Source: Psychroserpens sp. | Lineage (GTDB): Bacteria > Bacteroidota > Bacteroidia > Flavobacteriales > Flavobacteriaceae | Direction: 5' to 3' | Length of the DNA stretch: 64,000 nucleotides | Assembly: GCA_017643165.1 (NCBI GenBank) | Contig: JAEPNY010000003.1 | Span: 292,007-356,006 of the forward strand | Shown here: in pieces, positions 1-9,740 of the stretch | Position numbering within the stretch: position 1 is the first letter of the stretch | Layout: every line of letters starts with the position of its first letter | The notes under the pieces: model-generated | Database searches by the model: none | Told to the model about the DNA's origin: nothing | The model's input: only the letters and a program-made list of their open reading frames with translations | Translations under genes and position numbers: made by a program

Positions 1-3000
1 ACTGCTGGATCTTATACAAATGTTGGACAATGGCAAACATTGACAGTAACATTTGATCAAGCTTTAGACAATACACAAGTTGCTGCAGATGCTGCTTATT
101 CATTATTAGCATTATTCCCTAACTGGAATGTTGGACTTAATGGATGGAATCAGCCTCCAGGAAACTTTACAATTTATGTGGATAACATAGTTATTGGTGG
201 ACCTGGATGTTTATCATACACTAACGGTGGAACTGGAGCTTGTGAAATCTCTGGTGAAGTTGCAGGTGAACTAAGTGGTGAATATAACGAATGTGGTGGT
301 ACATTAGAAGTAGATTATAGCTACACAGATAATTGTGGTAGAACTATTACGGCTAAGAAAACGATCACAGTAGAGCCTGCACCAATGGCTTCATTCGACC
401 CAGTTGAAGATATGACTGTATCATGTGAAGAAGCAGCTGGTATCATCACAAATGCAACAATTGTACAAGGATTCGTTGGAGACTTTGCATCAGGTAACTG
501 GTCACAAGACTTAGGTGGATCAGATGGATCTATTAATATTACTGAAACTGATATGACTATCGTAGGGGGTAATAATGGAGCTGCAAGCGTTGTAATCGCT
601 GAAGCTACATGTCCAGAATCTGGAAACTACAGTTTCAGTTGGGACTTTACAACTGAAGATGGTTCAGCATTCTGGGATCCAGCATTCTATGTAAATGGTG
701 TAGCTGTTATTCAGTTAACTGACGACAACGAAGGTGCACAATCAGGATCAATTTCTGTAAACTGTGCTGCTGGAGATGTTATCGGATTTGGAGTAGCAAG
801 TCAAGATGGTATCGCTGGAGCAGCGACATTAACGATTTCTGACTTCACAGTAGGAGGAACGTTCTTGAACTACAATAATGGTGGAACAGGAGTTTGTGAG
901 ATCTCTGGATCTGTACCTGCTGAATTAAGTGGTGAGTACGATGAGTGTGGTGGAACACTATTCTTAGATTGGACTTACACTGATAACTGTAATAGAACAA
1001 TTACTGCTCAAAAAGTGATTACTGTTGAACCAGCGCCAATGGCCGAGTTTGATGAAGTAGAAGATATCACGATTACATGTGAGCAGGCTAATTTATATGA
1101 GCCTCAGAATTTAGCTTATTCTAATGGTGGAACTGGCCTTTGTGAAATTGCTGGTGAAGTTATGGGTGAGTTAAGTGGTTCTTACAATGAATGCGGTGGT
1201 ACATTAGAAGTTGATTGGACATTCACTGATAAATGTGATAGAACGATCACTGCTAAGAAAGTTATTACTGTAGAGCCAGCACCAGCTGCTGAATTCGAAC
1301 CAGTTGATAATATTGAAATCTCTTGTGAGCAAGCAAATACGTTTGCACCAGGATCATTAATGTATTCTAACGGTGGAACAGGAGCTTGTGAAATTTCAGG
1401 AACTGTTCCTGGAGAATTATCTGGTACATACGATGAGTGTGGTGGTACGTTACTAGTAGATTGGACATTTACTGATCTTTGTAACAGAACAATTACTGCA
1501 CAACAAGTTGTAACTGTATTACCAGCGCCAGCTGCTGAATTCGAGCCAGTTGAAGATATGACGATTTCTTGTGAGGAAGCTAATGTTTTCCAACCAGGTA
1601 CATTAGCATATACTAACAACGGAACAGGATTATGCTTAATCGCTGGTGAAGCACAAGGTGAATTAAGTGGTGAGTACAACGAATGTGGTGGTACTTTAGA
1701 AGTAGATTGGACATTCACAGATAACTGTGGAAGAACAATTGATGCTAAGAAAGTAATCACTGTAGAACCAGCACCAATGGCTGCATTTGAGCCAGTTGAA
1801 GATATGACGATTTCTTGTGAGGAAGCTAATGTTTTCCAACCAGGTACATTATCATACACTAACAACGGTACAGGACCATGCTTAATCGCTGGTGAAGTAC
1901 AAGGTGAATTAAGTGGTGAGTACAACGAATGTGGTGGTACTTTAGAAGTAGATTGGACGTACACAGATAACTGTGGAAGAACAATTGATGCTAAGAAAGT
2001 AATCACTGTAGAGCCAGCACCAATGGCTGCATTTGAGCCAGTTGAAGATATGACGATCTCATGTGAGGAAGCTAATGTTTTCGAACCAGGATCATTATCA
2101 TACACTAATAACGGTACAGGACCATGCTTAATCGCTGGTGAAGTACAAGGTGAATTAAGTGGTGAGTACGACGAATGTGGTGGTACTTTAGAAGTAGATT
2201 GGACATACACAGATAACTGTGGAAGAACGATCGATGCTAAGAAAGTAATCACTGTAGAGCCAGCACCAATGGCTGCTTTTGAGCCAGTTGAAAACATGAC
2301 TGTTTCTTGTGAAGAAGCTGCCTTAGTTGGTACTACATTTGTAACTGGATTTACAGGTGACTTTGCTCCAGGAAACTGGTCACAAGACTTAGGTGGATCG
2401 GATGGATCTATTAATATTACTGAAACTGATATGACTATCGTAGGAGGTAATAATGGGTCTGGAAGCGTTGTAATCGCTGAAGCAACTTGTCCAACAGGTG
2501 GATCATATAGCTTCAATTGGGACTTTACAACTGATGATGGTTCAGCATTCTGGGATCCAGCATTCTATGTAAATGGTGTAGCTGTTATTCAGTTGACTGA
2601 CGACAACGAAGGAGCACAATCAGGTTCAGTTTCTGTAAACTGTGCTGCAGGTGATGTTATTGGATTTGGAGTAGCAAGTCAAGATGGAATCGCCGGAGCA
2701 GGAACATTGACAATCACTGATTTCACAGTTGGTGAGGCAACAATGTTATCTTACACAAACAATGGAACTGGAGCTTGTGAAATCTCTGGATCTGTACCAG
2801 CTGAGTTAAGTGGATCATACGATGAGTGTGGTGGTACTTTATACTTAGATTGGTCATACACTGATGATTGTGGTAGAACAATTACTGCTCAAAAAGTAGT
2901 AACTGTTGAGCCAGCTCCTGAAGCTGAGTTCGCTCCAATCGAAGATGCATCTATTGCTTGTGAAGACCTAGCAACTTATGAGCCAGAATTCTTATCATAT

Positions 3001-6000
3001 ACTAATGGTGGAACTGGAGCTTGTGAGATCTCAGGTGAAGTTCAAGGTGAAGCAGAACTTTTCGAAGGAAGCTGTGGAACATTTGAAGTAGACTTTACAT
3101 TTACTGATGATTGTGGAAGAACAATCACTGCTAAGCAAATAATCACTGTAATCGACGAAACTGCACCAGTACAAGTTGGTGAGATCGAAGGTGGTGAGTC
3201 ATTTGTAAACGCTTGTTTCGAAGAGCGTCCAGAAGGACCATCTATTGAAACTATCGCAGCTGCTTTTGAAGATAACTGTGGTAATGTAAATGTAACTAAA
3301 GAAGAAACAGTTGTTGAAAATTCAGATTGTCAGTGGGCAGTGTTCTACGTATACACAATCTCTGATGACTGTGGAAACTTTGCAAATAACGTTAAGATTA
3401 GCTACTTCGGTGGTGATTATGACGCACCTCAATTAACTGGTAATTTACCAACAGGAACTGAAGGTTTACAGTGCTTAGCTGATAACCCAGGAGTTCCAGA
3501 AGATGTAGTTGCTCAAATAACAGCAGCATACACTGAAGATTGTGGTGAAGTTATCGTAACACCTTTAGATCCAATTTTCACTGGAGATGATTGTGACTGG
3601 ACTGTAACTTATGAGTTCACAGTACAAGATTCTTGTGGAAACTATGCTGACAATGTTGTAATTGTCAACAAAGGATCTGATACGATTGCACCAGTATATA
3701 ACGGTGAATTAGATGATACATTCACGAATACAACGTTATGTTTCGATTCTGAATTAGGAGAGCCAACAGCTGACGAAATGAAAGCTATGTTCTCTGATAA
3801 CTGTGATCAAGATTTAACAATCACGAAAACAGTACAGGCATTCGGATCAGATTGTCAGTGGTTGAAAGTATTCATCTATACAGCTGAAGATGATTGTGGT
3901 AACGTTTCTGAGCCAGTTAAGATTAACTATGAAGGTTTAGACGAAGAAGCACCACAACCAACAGGTCAGTGTGATAACGAAGTGATGACTATAGGTACTG
4001 AAATGGGAGCTGATTGCCCTCAGGATGCAGCTATCTCATTACAAGTAGGAGATGAAATCTCTGCTGATGATAACTCTTGGTCTGTTGCAGGAATCACTGT
4101 TGCAGATATGAATGGAACACTTGTACCATGCTTCACAGATAACTGTGCAGATGTAAGCGAGTTAACATATAGAGTTATTGATAAAGGAGAAGATAAGTCT
4201 GATTGTTCAACAACGTTAACGGTAACGTTCGAAGTTGAAGATCTATGTGAAAACGTATCTGAGCCATTCGTATGTACATTCATAATTGTGGATGATACAG
4301 CACCAGTTGTAGAATGCCCAGAAGATGTTGACTTCGGATTAGTTGACGATACACCAACAGGATTAGCTGATAAAGCGAACTACACTGACAACTGTCAGCC
4401 TGATGGTCAAACTCAAGACTTCTCAGATGTTCAAACTTCTGAAACTATAGTGACTGATCCAACTCCAATTGATGGATGTGACGGACCATTTACATTCCAA
4501 GGATTCGATTCATTCGGTGACGGATGGAATGGATACTCTGTAGATGTCTTAGTTAACGGTCAGCCAGTAATTACAGATTATACGTTCGATACTGGTAGCG
4601 CTGGAGATCCAGTGGCTATCCCAGCTGCTGCAGGAGATTTAGTATCTGTAGTTCTGAACCAAGGTGGAACATTTGCAAGTGAAGTAAGTTATGATATCAC
4701 TAATGGCGCTAATGAAGTATTAGCATCAGGTGGTGTATCAAATAACTTCATTACAGACTTAGCACTTTGTACTGAAGGTGGAGGTGAAGAGTTCATCTTA
4801 CACACACTTATCAGAACATTTACTGCTAATGATGGATGTGATAACTACGATGAATGTTCAGTAACATACACGTGGTTAACACCACCTCCAACACCATGTG
4901 AATTGGCATTACCAATCGCTTGTGGAGAATCTGTGGATGGAAGTACTGAAGGTGCTCAGGTTGATGAAGACCTTGAGTTCTGTGGAACTTCATTAAATTC
5001 TGCTCCGGGTGTATGGTATGTATTAGCAGGTACAGGAGATGTATTGAATGTTAACGCAAATACGTTTGGATCTGATTTCGATACGAAGCTAGGTGTATTC
5101 TCAGGAAGCTGTGATGCTCTAGTATGTGTTGGTGGTAATGATGATTCAGGATCGTTACAATCATCTGTAGACTTCCAATCTGAAGTAGGTGTAGATTACT
5201 ACATTTATGTTACTGGATTTGCTTCAAACGCTGGTGATTATACATTAACAGTATCTTGTGAGGTAGCTTGTCTTGCTGATGCAGGTACGTTAACTGCAGT
5301 GGAAGACACAGTGAACTTAGATCAAGGTTTAGCGGCATTATCTGCAATTCCTGATGGAAATGCGAATGAGCCAGCTGGATTTGCTACTGTATTTGTATTA
5401 ACTAGCGGACCAGGATTAGCAATTGTTGACGCAGGTGCGACTCCAGACTTCGTAGTTGATGCTGAAGGATTATACACAATCCATACATTAGTATACGATC
5501 CAAATACATTAGATCCACTATCATTACCATTAGATGGTTCTGTATCAGGATTCGATGTACTTGATTTAATCAATGGTCAAGGTCTATGTGCATCATTAGA
5601 TGCAGCAGGAGCACCAATCAATGTGATTGAACCTTCTACATGTGACATTGAAGCTATCCAAGAAGTAGTATGTGGTTCTGTAGTAGCTGGTAACACTGGA
5701 GACGGTGGACCAGAAGATGTTCAGCCAGGATTTGCATCATTCAACGGATTGTTGACTGGTAACTGGTACACATTTACAGGTACAGGTGACCCAATGGTGA
5801 TCTTCAGTACTTGTAACGCTGCAGACTATGATACACGTATCATTGTTACTACAGATTGTGGTCAGACTATTGTTGGTGAAAACGATGACAATAGTGGAGC
5901 TGGATGTTCAGGATTTACATCTCTATTAGAGATTCCTACTACGGCAGGTGTTGTTTATGAAGTATTTGTAACAGGATTCTCTGCAACTAGTGTTGGAAGC

Positions 6001-6324
6001 TACGAGCTTACAGTAGCTTGTGGTAATGCACAACAGGCGAGAGCTTACTTAGATACTAAAGTAGACTTTACTGCTTATCCAGTACCATTTGATCATGAAG
6101 TGAACATCGCGTACTCATTCGAGTTCGATACGAAAGTAACTATCGAAGTATTTGATACTAAAGGATTATTAGTATTAACTGAAACTGATGATAATTACGT
6201 GACTGGATCTGACGCTGTTGCGACATTTGATCTGTCTAGATATGCGAACCAGTTGTTCTACGTGAAGTTGACGACTAATCAAGGATCTGTTACTAAGAAG
6301 ATTGTATCTTCTGGTAAGAAGTAA
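1..6324 (+). CDS. T9SS-exported HYR-like repeat adhesin, 5' end outside window
   Basis: The reading frame is already open at base 1, so this is the last ~2107 residues of a larger surface protein. It contains nine copies (eight close, one divergent) of an ~82-residue unit with four cysteines each (around SCEEA, CEISG/CLIAG, ECGGTL and DNCGRTI), which matches the four-cysteine HYR-like repeats of flavobacterial adhesins. Two inserted ~126-residue beta-rich modules interrupt the repeats. After nt ~3150 come more divergent Cys-rich HYR-like units, a module with DGWNGYSV (nt ~4470-4780), two pre-peptidase-C-like modules (nt ~4890-5270 and ~5635-6030), and a final ~90-residue T9SS type A sorting domain (YPVPF near nt 6076, ending VTKKIVSSGKK). 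Expected role: outer-membrane translocation by the T9SS and cell-surface attachment or adhesion. Ligand unknown. A TTG at 40 is internal, not a start. Confidence 0.9.
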   Translation, partial: TAGSYTNVGQWQTLTVTFDQALDNTQVAADAAYSLLALFPNWNVGLNGWNQPPGNFTIYVDNIVIGGPGCLSYTNGGTGACEISGEVAGELSGEYNECGGTLEVDYSYTDNCGRTITAKKTITVEPAPMASFDPVEDMTVSCEEAAGIITNATIVQGFVGDFASGNWSQDLGGSDGSINITETDMTIVGGNNGAASVVIAEATCPESGNYSFSWDFTTEDGSAFWDPAFYVNGVAVIQLTDDNEGAQSGSISVNCAAGDVIGFGVASQDGIAGAATLTISDFTVGGTFLNYNNGGTGVCEISGSVPAELSGEYDECGGTLFLDWTYTDNCNRTITAQKVITVEPAPMAEFDEVEDITITCEQANLYEPQNLAYSNGGTGLCEIAGEVMGELSGSYNECGGTLEVDWTFTDKCDRTITAKKVITVEPAPAAEFEPVDNIEISCEQANTFAPGSLMYSNGGTGACEISGTVPGELSGTYDECGGTLLVDWTFTDLCNRTITAQQVVTVLPAPAAEFEPVEDMTISCEEANVFQPGTLAYTNNGTGLCLIAGEAQGELSGEYNECGGTLEVDWTFTDNCGRTIDAKKVITVEPAPMAAFEPVEDMTISCEEANVFQPGTLSYTNNGTGPCLIAGEVQGELSGEYNECGGTLEVDWTYTDNCGRTIDAKKVITVEPAPMAAFEPVEDMTISCEEANVFEPGSLSYTNNGTGPCLIAGEVQGELSGEYDECGGTLEVDWTYTDNCGRTIDAKKVITVEPAPMAAFEPVENMTVSCEEAALVGTTFVTGFTGDFAPGNWSQDLGGSDGSINITETDMTIVGGNNGSGSVVIAEATCPTGGSYSFNWDFTTDDGSAFWDPAFYVNGVAVIQLTDDNEGAQSGSVSVNCAAGDVIGFGVASQDGIAGAGTLTITDFTVGEATMLSYTNNGTGACEISGSVPAELSGSYDECGGTLYLDWSYTDDCGRTITAQKVVTVEPAPEAEFAPIEDASIACEDLATYEPEFLSYTNGGTGACEISGEVQGEAELFEGSCGTFEVDFTFTDDCGRTITAKQIITVIDETAPVQVGEIEGGESFVNACFEERPEGPSIETIAAAFEDNCGNVNVTKEETVVENSDCQWAVFYVYTISDDCGNFANNVKISYFGGDYDAPQLTGNLPTGTEGLQCLADNPGVPEDVVAQITAAYTEDCGEVIVTPLDPIFTGDDCDWTVTYEFTVQDSCGNYADNVVIVNKGSDTIAPVYNGELDDTFTNTTLCFDSELGEPTADEMKAMFSDNCDQDLTITKTVQAFGSDCQWLKVFIYTAEDDCGNVSEPVKINYEGLDEEAPQPTGQCDNEVMTIGTEMGADCPQDAAISLQVGDEISADDNSWSVAGITVADMNGTLVPCFTDNCADVSELTYRVIDKGEDKSDCSTTLTVTFEVEDLCENVSEPFVCTFIIVDDTAPVVECPEDVDFGLVDDTPTGLADKANYTDNCQPDGQTQDFSDVQTSETIVTDPTPIDGCDGPFTFQGFDSFGDGWNGYSVDVLVNGQPVITDYTFDTGSAGDPVAIPAAAGDLVSVVLNQGGTFASEVSYDITNGANEVLASGGVSNNFITDLALCTEGGGEEFILHTLIRTFTANDGCDNYDECSVTYTWLTPPPTPCELALPIACGESVDGSTEGAQVDEDLEFCGTSLNSAPGVWYVLAGTGDVLNVNANTFGSDFDTKLGVFSGSCDALVCVGGNDDSGSLQSSVDFQSEVGVDYYIYVTGFASNAGDYTLTVSCEVACLADAGTLTAVEDTVNLDQGLAALSAIPDGNANEPAGFATVFVLTSGPGLAIVDAGATPDFVVDAEGLYTIHTLVYDPNTLDPLSLPLDGSVSGFDVLDLINGQGLCASLDAAGAPINVIEPSTCDIEAIQEVVCGSVVAGNTGDGGPEDVQPGFASFNGLLTGNWYTFTGTGDPMVIFSTCNAADYDTRIIVTTDCGQTIVGENDDNSGAGCSGFTSLLEIPTTAGVVYEVFVTGFSATSVGSYELTVACGNAQQARAYLDTKVDFTAYPVPFDHEVNIAYSFEFDTKVTIEVFDTKGLLVLTETDDNYVTGSDAVATFDLSRYANQLFYVKLTTNQGSVTKKIVSSGKK
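481..858 (+). repeat. Inserted beta-module, copy 1
   Basis: A ~126-codon module (starting GACTTTGC, ending GACTTCACAGTAGGAGGA) that aligns without gaps to 2359-2736, exactly 1878 bp downstream. It interrupts an 82-residue repeat between its first cysteine motif (SCEEA) and the NGGTG segment. Stretches of more than 50 bases are identical between copies (for example from 661). It encodes an acidic, Ser/Gly-rich, probably beta-sandwich segment with GNWSQDLGGSDGS and DGSAFWDPAFYVNG. Confidence 0.85.
1543..2280 (+). repeat. Three tandem 246-bp coding repeats, nearly identical
   Basis: Three head-to-tail units begin with GAGCCAGTTGAAGATATG at 1543, 1789 and 2035, exactly 246 bp (82 codons) apart, and differ at only scattered bases. 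The neighbouring units on both sides are the same length class but more diverged, so this block looks recently amplified or homogenised. The next unit begins at 2281 and then breaks into an inserted module. Confidence 0.9.
2359..2736 (+). repeat. Inserted beta-module, copy 2
   Basis: Second copy of the module at 481-858, in the same position relative to its host repeat. The copies differ mainly at third codon positions, plus a few substitutions such as TEDG versus TDDG. Confidence 0.85.
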
Positions 6325-6362
6325 ATTGTAAATAATTAGGGAAATTCCCTAAGGGTATAAAT

Positions 6363-6393
6363 AAAAAGGCAGCTAGAAATAGCTGCCTTTTTT
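6363..6393. terminator. Bidirectional rho-independent terminator
   Basis: AAAAAGGCAGCT, a six-base loop AGAAAT, then AGCTGCC and a T run. It lies 39 bp after the adhesin stop and downstream of the convergent gene at 6485-6850. The A-rich left arm lets it work in both directions. Confidence 0.9.
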
Positions 6394-6484
6394 ATTTTGT
6401 ATTATTACAGATGTAAATACAGTAACCAAGGAAATGTAACCTTATAGGTCGTTTAATCTCATTCGAAATAATTATGGATATTGA

Positions 6485-6850
6485 CTAAGCTGTAACAGTC
6501 TTTGCCCATTCTTTTGCTTCTTCCAATGTGTCGAAGATTTCAAATGGCTTGTTTAGAAAGAGTTTTTCGATTTTAGCTGTGCTCTTGGCCATATAATTCT
6601 TAGAAACCACGCAGAATCCTGCTAGATTGGCCAATTTTGATGTTTCCTGATAAACAGAAGGATCAACCGAGTAAGAATTTATGCGGTGAGTGATATACAC
6701 GAATGGTCGTTGATCGAAATAGGTGTCCGCAACATCAACCAATTGATTATGATATCGCATATCAATGTTTTCGCCAGCATTTACGGTAACTACCATGTAG
6801 TTATCATAAACTAAAACTTCGCAAAATTCTAAGGTTACACGTGCGGTCAT
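6485..6850 (-). CDS. SpoIIAA/STAS-like small cytosolic protein
   Basis: 121 residues, no signal peptide or membrane segment. The pattern of short beta strands with a C-terminal FDTLEEAKEWAKTV helix is typical of the SpoIIAA-like/STAS fold proteins that are common and uncharacterised in Flavobacteriaceae. I see no kinase or phosphatase partner next to it. It sits downstream of clpC on the same strand but behind a terminator, so it probably has its own promoter in the short gap 6851-6882. Family assignment is from the overall pattern only, and the function is unknown. Confidence 0.7.
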   Translation of the reverse strand: MTARVTLEFCEVLVYDNYMVVTVNAGENIDMRYHNQLVDVADTYFDQRPFVYITHRINSYSVDPSVYQETSKLANLAGFCVVSKNYMAKSTAKIEKLFLNKPFEIFDTLEEAKEWAKTVTA

Positions 6851-6882
6851 AACTTAAAGTTAATTAATCTAACCATTAGAAA

Positions 6883-6912
6883 CAAAAAAAACCTCCTTGG
6901 ATTAAGGAGGCT
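6883..6912 (-). terminator. clpC terminator
   Basis: On the minus strand: GCCTCCTT, loop AATCC, AAGGAGG, then a run of eight T. It lies just after the clpC stop. Confidence 0.85.
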
Positions 6913-6933
6913 TTCATAAATATTTAATCGAAT

Positions 6934-9483
6934 TTAAGACTCAGTTTTGGTCTCAGGTTTAATTATTTTAATGACTAATTCATCTGTTTTGCCATCTAAA
7001 TCCATATGAATGGCATCACCTTCCTGCAATTGCGCATTTATGATCTCTTCAGCTAAGGCATCTTCAATGTATTTTTGAATTGCACGCTTTAGGGGACGCG
7101 CACCATAATCTTTATCAAATCCTTTTTCAGCGATATAGTTTTTAGCTTTTTTGGTAAGCTTTAACGTATATCCTAATTCTTTAATTCGACCAATTAGTTG
7201 CGCTAATTCAATATCAATGATTTTATTGATGTCTTCTTTCTCAAGTGCATTAAAGACCATAACGTCATCAATTCGATTTAAAAACTCAGGAGCGAACGCT
7301 TTCTTAAGGGCATTTTCGATTATACTTCTTGCATTATCACCAGCTTGTGCGGTTCTTGCTGAGGTACCGAAACCAACACCTTGACCAAAATCTTTTAGTT
7401 TTCTTGCACCAATATTAGACGTCATGATAATGATCGTATTTCTAAAATCGATCTTTCGACCAAGACTATCAGTTAAATAACCGTCGTCTAAGACCTGCAA
7501 TAACATATTGAAGACATCTGGGTGTGCTTTCTCTATTTCGTCCAGTAGAATAACTGCATATGGCTTACGACGCACTTTTTCAGTCAATTGTCCACCTTCT
7601 TCATAGCCAACATAACCTGGAGGTGCACCAATAAGTCTTGAAACAGCGAATTTTTCCATGTATTCACTCATGTCAATTCTAACCAAGGCTTCCTCACTAT
7701 CAAATAGTTCACGAGCAAGTACTTTAGCCAATTGTGTTTTACCAACACCTGTTTGACCTAAAAAGATAAATGAACCAATAGGTTTGTTAGGATCTTTTAA
7801 TCCAGCACGATTTCGTTGAATGGCTTTCACGACTTTAGCTACAGCATCGTCTTGACCAATCACTTTTCCTTTTATTAGATCTGGTAACTGTGCTAATTTA
7901 TTGCTTTCCGTTTGAGCAATTCGATTTACAGGAATACCTGTCATCATTGAGACAACATCTGCTACATTATCTTCCGTAACAATTTCGCGATGCTGTTTGG
8001 TCTCTTCTTCCCATTTTTCTTGTGCCACCGAAAGTTCTTTCTCTAGTCGTTTTTCGTCATCTCTTAACTTAGCAGCCTCTTCATACTTTTGCTTTTTAAC
8101 AACCGTATTCTTGGTTTCTTTGACTTCTTCTAATTTCTTCTCAAGTTCAAGAATTTGCTTAGGAACATCAATATTGGTAATGTGAACGCGAGATCCAGCC
8201 TCATCTAAAGCATCAATTGCTTTGTCTGGCAAGAAGCGCTCAGTCATATATCTGTTGGTCAACTTTACACAAGCTTCAATAGCAGCATCTGTGTAATCTA
8301 CATTGTGATGCTCTTCGTATTTCGCTTTGATATTATTCAAAATCTCAACGGTTTCCTCAACTGTTGTTGGTTCAACGATGACTTTTTGGAAACGACGTTC
8401 TAAGGCGCCATCTTTTTCGATATATTGTCTATACTCATCAAGCGTTGTTGCACCAATACATTGGATTTCGCCACGTGCCAAAGCCGGTTTAAACATGTTG
8501 GAAGCATCAAGACTTCCTGTAGCACCACCAGCGCCGACGATTGTGTGAATCTCATCAATAAATAGAATAATATCATCGTTTTTCTCCAGTTCATTCATCA
8601 CAGCTTTCATACGCTCTTCAAATTGACCGCGATACTTCGTTCCTGCAACTAAACTGGCTAGATCTAGTGTGACAACACGTTTGTTGAATAATATTCTCGA
8701 TACTTTACGCTTAACAATACGAAGTGCTAATCCTTCTGCTATTGCTGATTTTCCTACACCAGGCTCACCAATTAGTAATGGATTGTTCTTTTTACGTCGA
8801 CTTAATATTTGAGAAACACGCTGTATTTCTTTTTCTCGTCCAACAACTGGATCGAGTTTTCCTTCTTCGGCAAGAACGGTTAAGTCTCTACCGAAGTTAT
8901 CTAATACAGGAGTTTTCGATTTTTTTGTGGTTTTTGCTGAAGACTGTCCGAATGGATTTTCTTTAGCTTCACCTTCATCACTAGGATCATCATCTGAAAA
9001 CGATTCTGATTTTGGAAGGTCTAGATATTCATCATCGTTAGTAATCATAAATTTGAATTGTTCTTTTACATTATCATAATCCACCTTGAGCTTATTTAAA
9101 AGTTTAGTGGTAGGATCATTTTCATTTCTTAAAATGCACAATAATAAATGTGCTGTATTTATCGAGGTGCTCTGAAACAATTTAGCTTCGAGAAACGTTG
9201 TTTTCAGTGCGCGCTCTGCTTGTCGTGTAAGATGTAAGTTCTTCTTTTCATTAGAAGCAACTGTAATATTAGGATTTGCGGGACTTAATATTTCTACTTT
9301 ACGTCTCAAATGATTTAAATCAATGTCTAACGCATTTAATATATCTATCGCTTTACCATTACCATCACGAAGTAGGCCCAACATTAAATGTTCGGTACCT
9401 ATAAAATCATGACCAAGTCGCAATGCTTCTTCTTTACTGTAAGCAATTACATCCTTAACTCTTGGGGAAAAATTATCATCCAT
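6934..9483 (-). CDS. clpC: ATP-dependent Clp protease ATP-binding subunit ClpC
   Basis: An AAA+ unfoldase of the Clp/Hsp100 class I group that feeds substrates to ClpP. Order: double Clp-N repeat (residues ~1-150), an acidic linker, NBD1 with Walker [10 protein letters not shown] and Walker [10 protein letters not shown], a coiled-coil middle domain with a UVR-like [16 protein letters not shown] segment (the short ClpC type, not the long ClpB type), and NBD2 with GQTGVGKTQ and [11 protein letters not shown]. About 849 residues, normal for the family. I start at the ATG giving [13 protein letters not shown], the usual flavobacterial N-terminus; an in-frame ATG at 9501 would add six residues. 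It is divergent from gyrA with a 240-bp gap. Confidence 0.95.
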   Translation of the reverse strand: MDDNFSPRVKDVIAYSKEEALRLGHDFIGTEHLMLGLLRDGNGKAIDILNALDIDLNHLRRKVEILSPANPNITVASNEKKNLHLTRQAERALKTTFLEAKLFQSTSINTAHLLLCILRNENDPTTKLLNKLKVDYDNVKEQFKFMITNDDEYLDLPKSESFSDDDPSDEGEAKENPFGQSSAKTTKKSKTPVLDNFGRDLTVLAEEGKLDPVVGREKEIQRVSQILSRRKKNNPLLIGEPGVGKSAIAEGLALRIVKRKVSRILFNKRVVTLDLASLVAGTKYRGQFEERMKAVMNELEKNDDIILFIDEIHTIVGAGGATGSLDASNMFKPALARGEIQCIGATTLDEYRQYIEKDGALERRFQKVIVEPTTVEETVEILNNIKAKYEEHHNVDYTDAAIEACVKLTNRYMTERFLPDKAIDALDEAGSRVHITNIDVPKQILELEKKLEEVKETKNTVVKKQKYEEAAKLRDDEKRLEKELSVAQEKWEEETKQHREIVTEDNVADVVSMMTGIPVNRIAQTESNKLAQLPDLIKGKVIGQDDAVAKVVKAIQRNRAGLKDPNKPIGSFIFLGQTGVGKTQLAKVLARELFDSEEALVRIDMSEYMEKFAVSRLIGAPPGYVGYEEGGQLTEKVRRKPYAVILLDEIEKAHPDVFNMLLQVLDDGYLTDSLGRKIDFRNTIIIMTSNIGARKLKDFGQGVGFGTSARTAQAGDNARSIIENALKKAFAPEFLNRIDDVMVFNALEKEDINKIIDIELAQLIGRIKELGYTLKLTKKAKNYIAEKGFDKDYGARPLKRAIQKYIEDALAEEIINAQLQEGDAIHMDLDGKTDELVIKIIKPETKTES

Positions 9484-9740
9484 AGTAAACGCTTTCTGCA
9501 TTAAAAATAATAAAAACTACCTACACTGTGGCAAAAACTATACCTTAAATATAGGTGTCGTACGAATAGAGTGAAAAAACTTTAGAATATCAAAAGATTT
9601 AACAACATACTTATTAAAAATTAGGTTAAAATTTGTTAATAAAAAGTTTCAAATTTACGATCTCAAAACATCTGAAACACTATGAAAATACTTATCTTAG
9701 CACGATTTGAAAACCTACAAAAATCTAATTTATATTACAT

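Noticed and set aside
1540-2290. Regular repeats that could suggest a CRISPR array
   Set aside because: Units are 246 bp, in frame, code for cysteine-rich protein modules and have no short-repeat/unique-spacer structure.
1182-2516. A 444-residue open frame on the minus strand inside the adhesin
   Set aside because: It is a by-product of the repeated codons of the plus-strand gene: its translation simply mirrors the repeats, and it has no start signal, family match or gap of its own.
9691-9700. TATCTTAG as a gyrA promoter -7 element
   Set aside because: It has a mismatch at a conserved T and no -33 partner; too weak to list.
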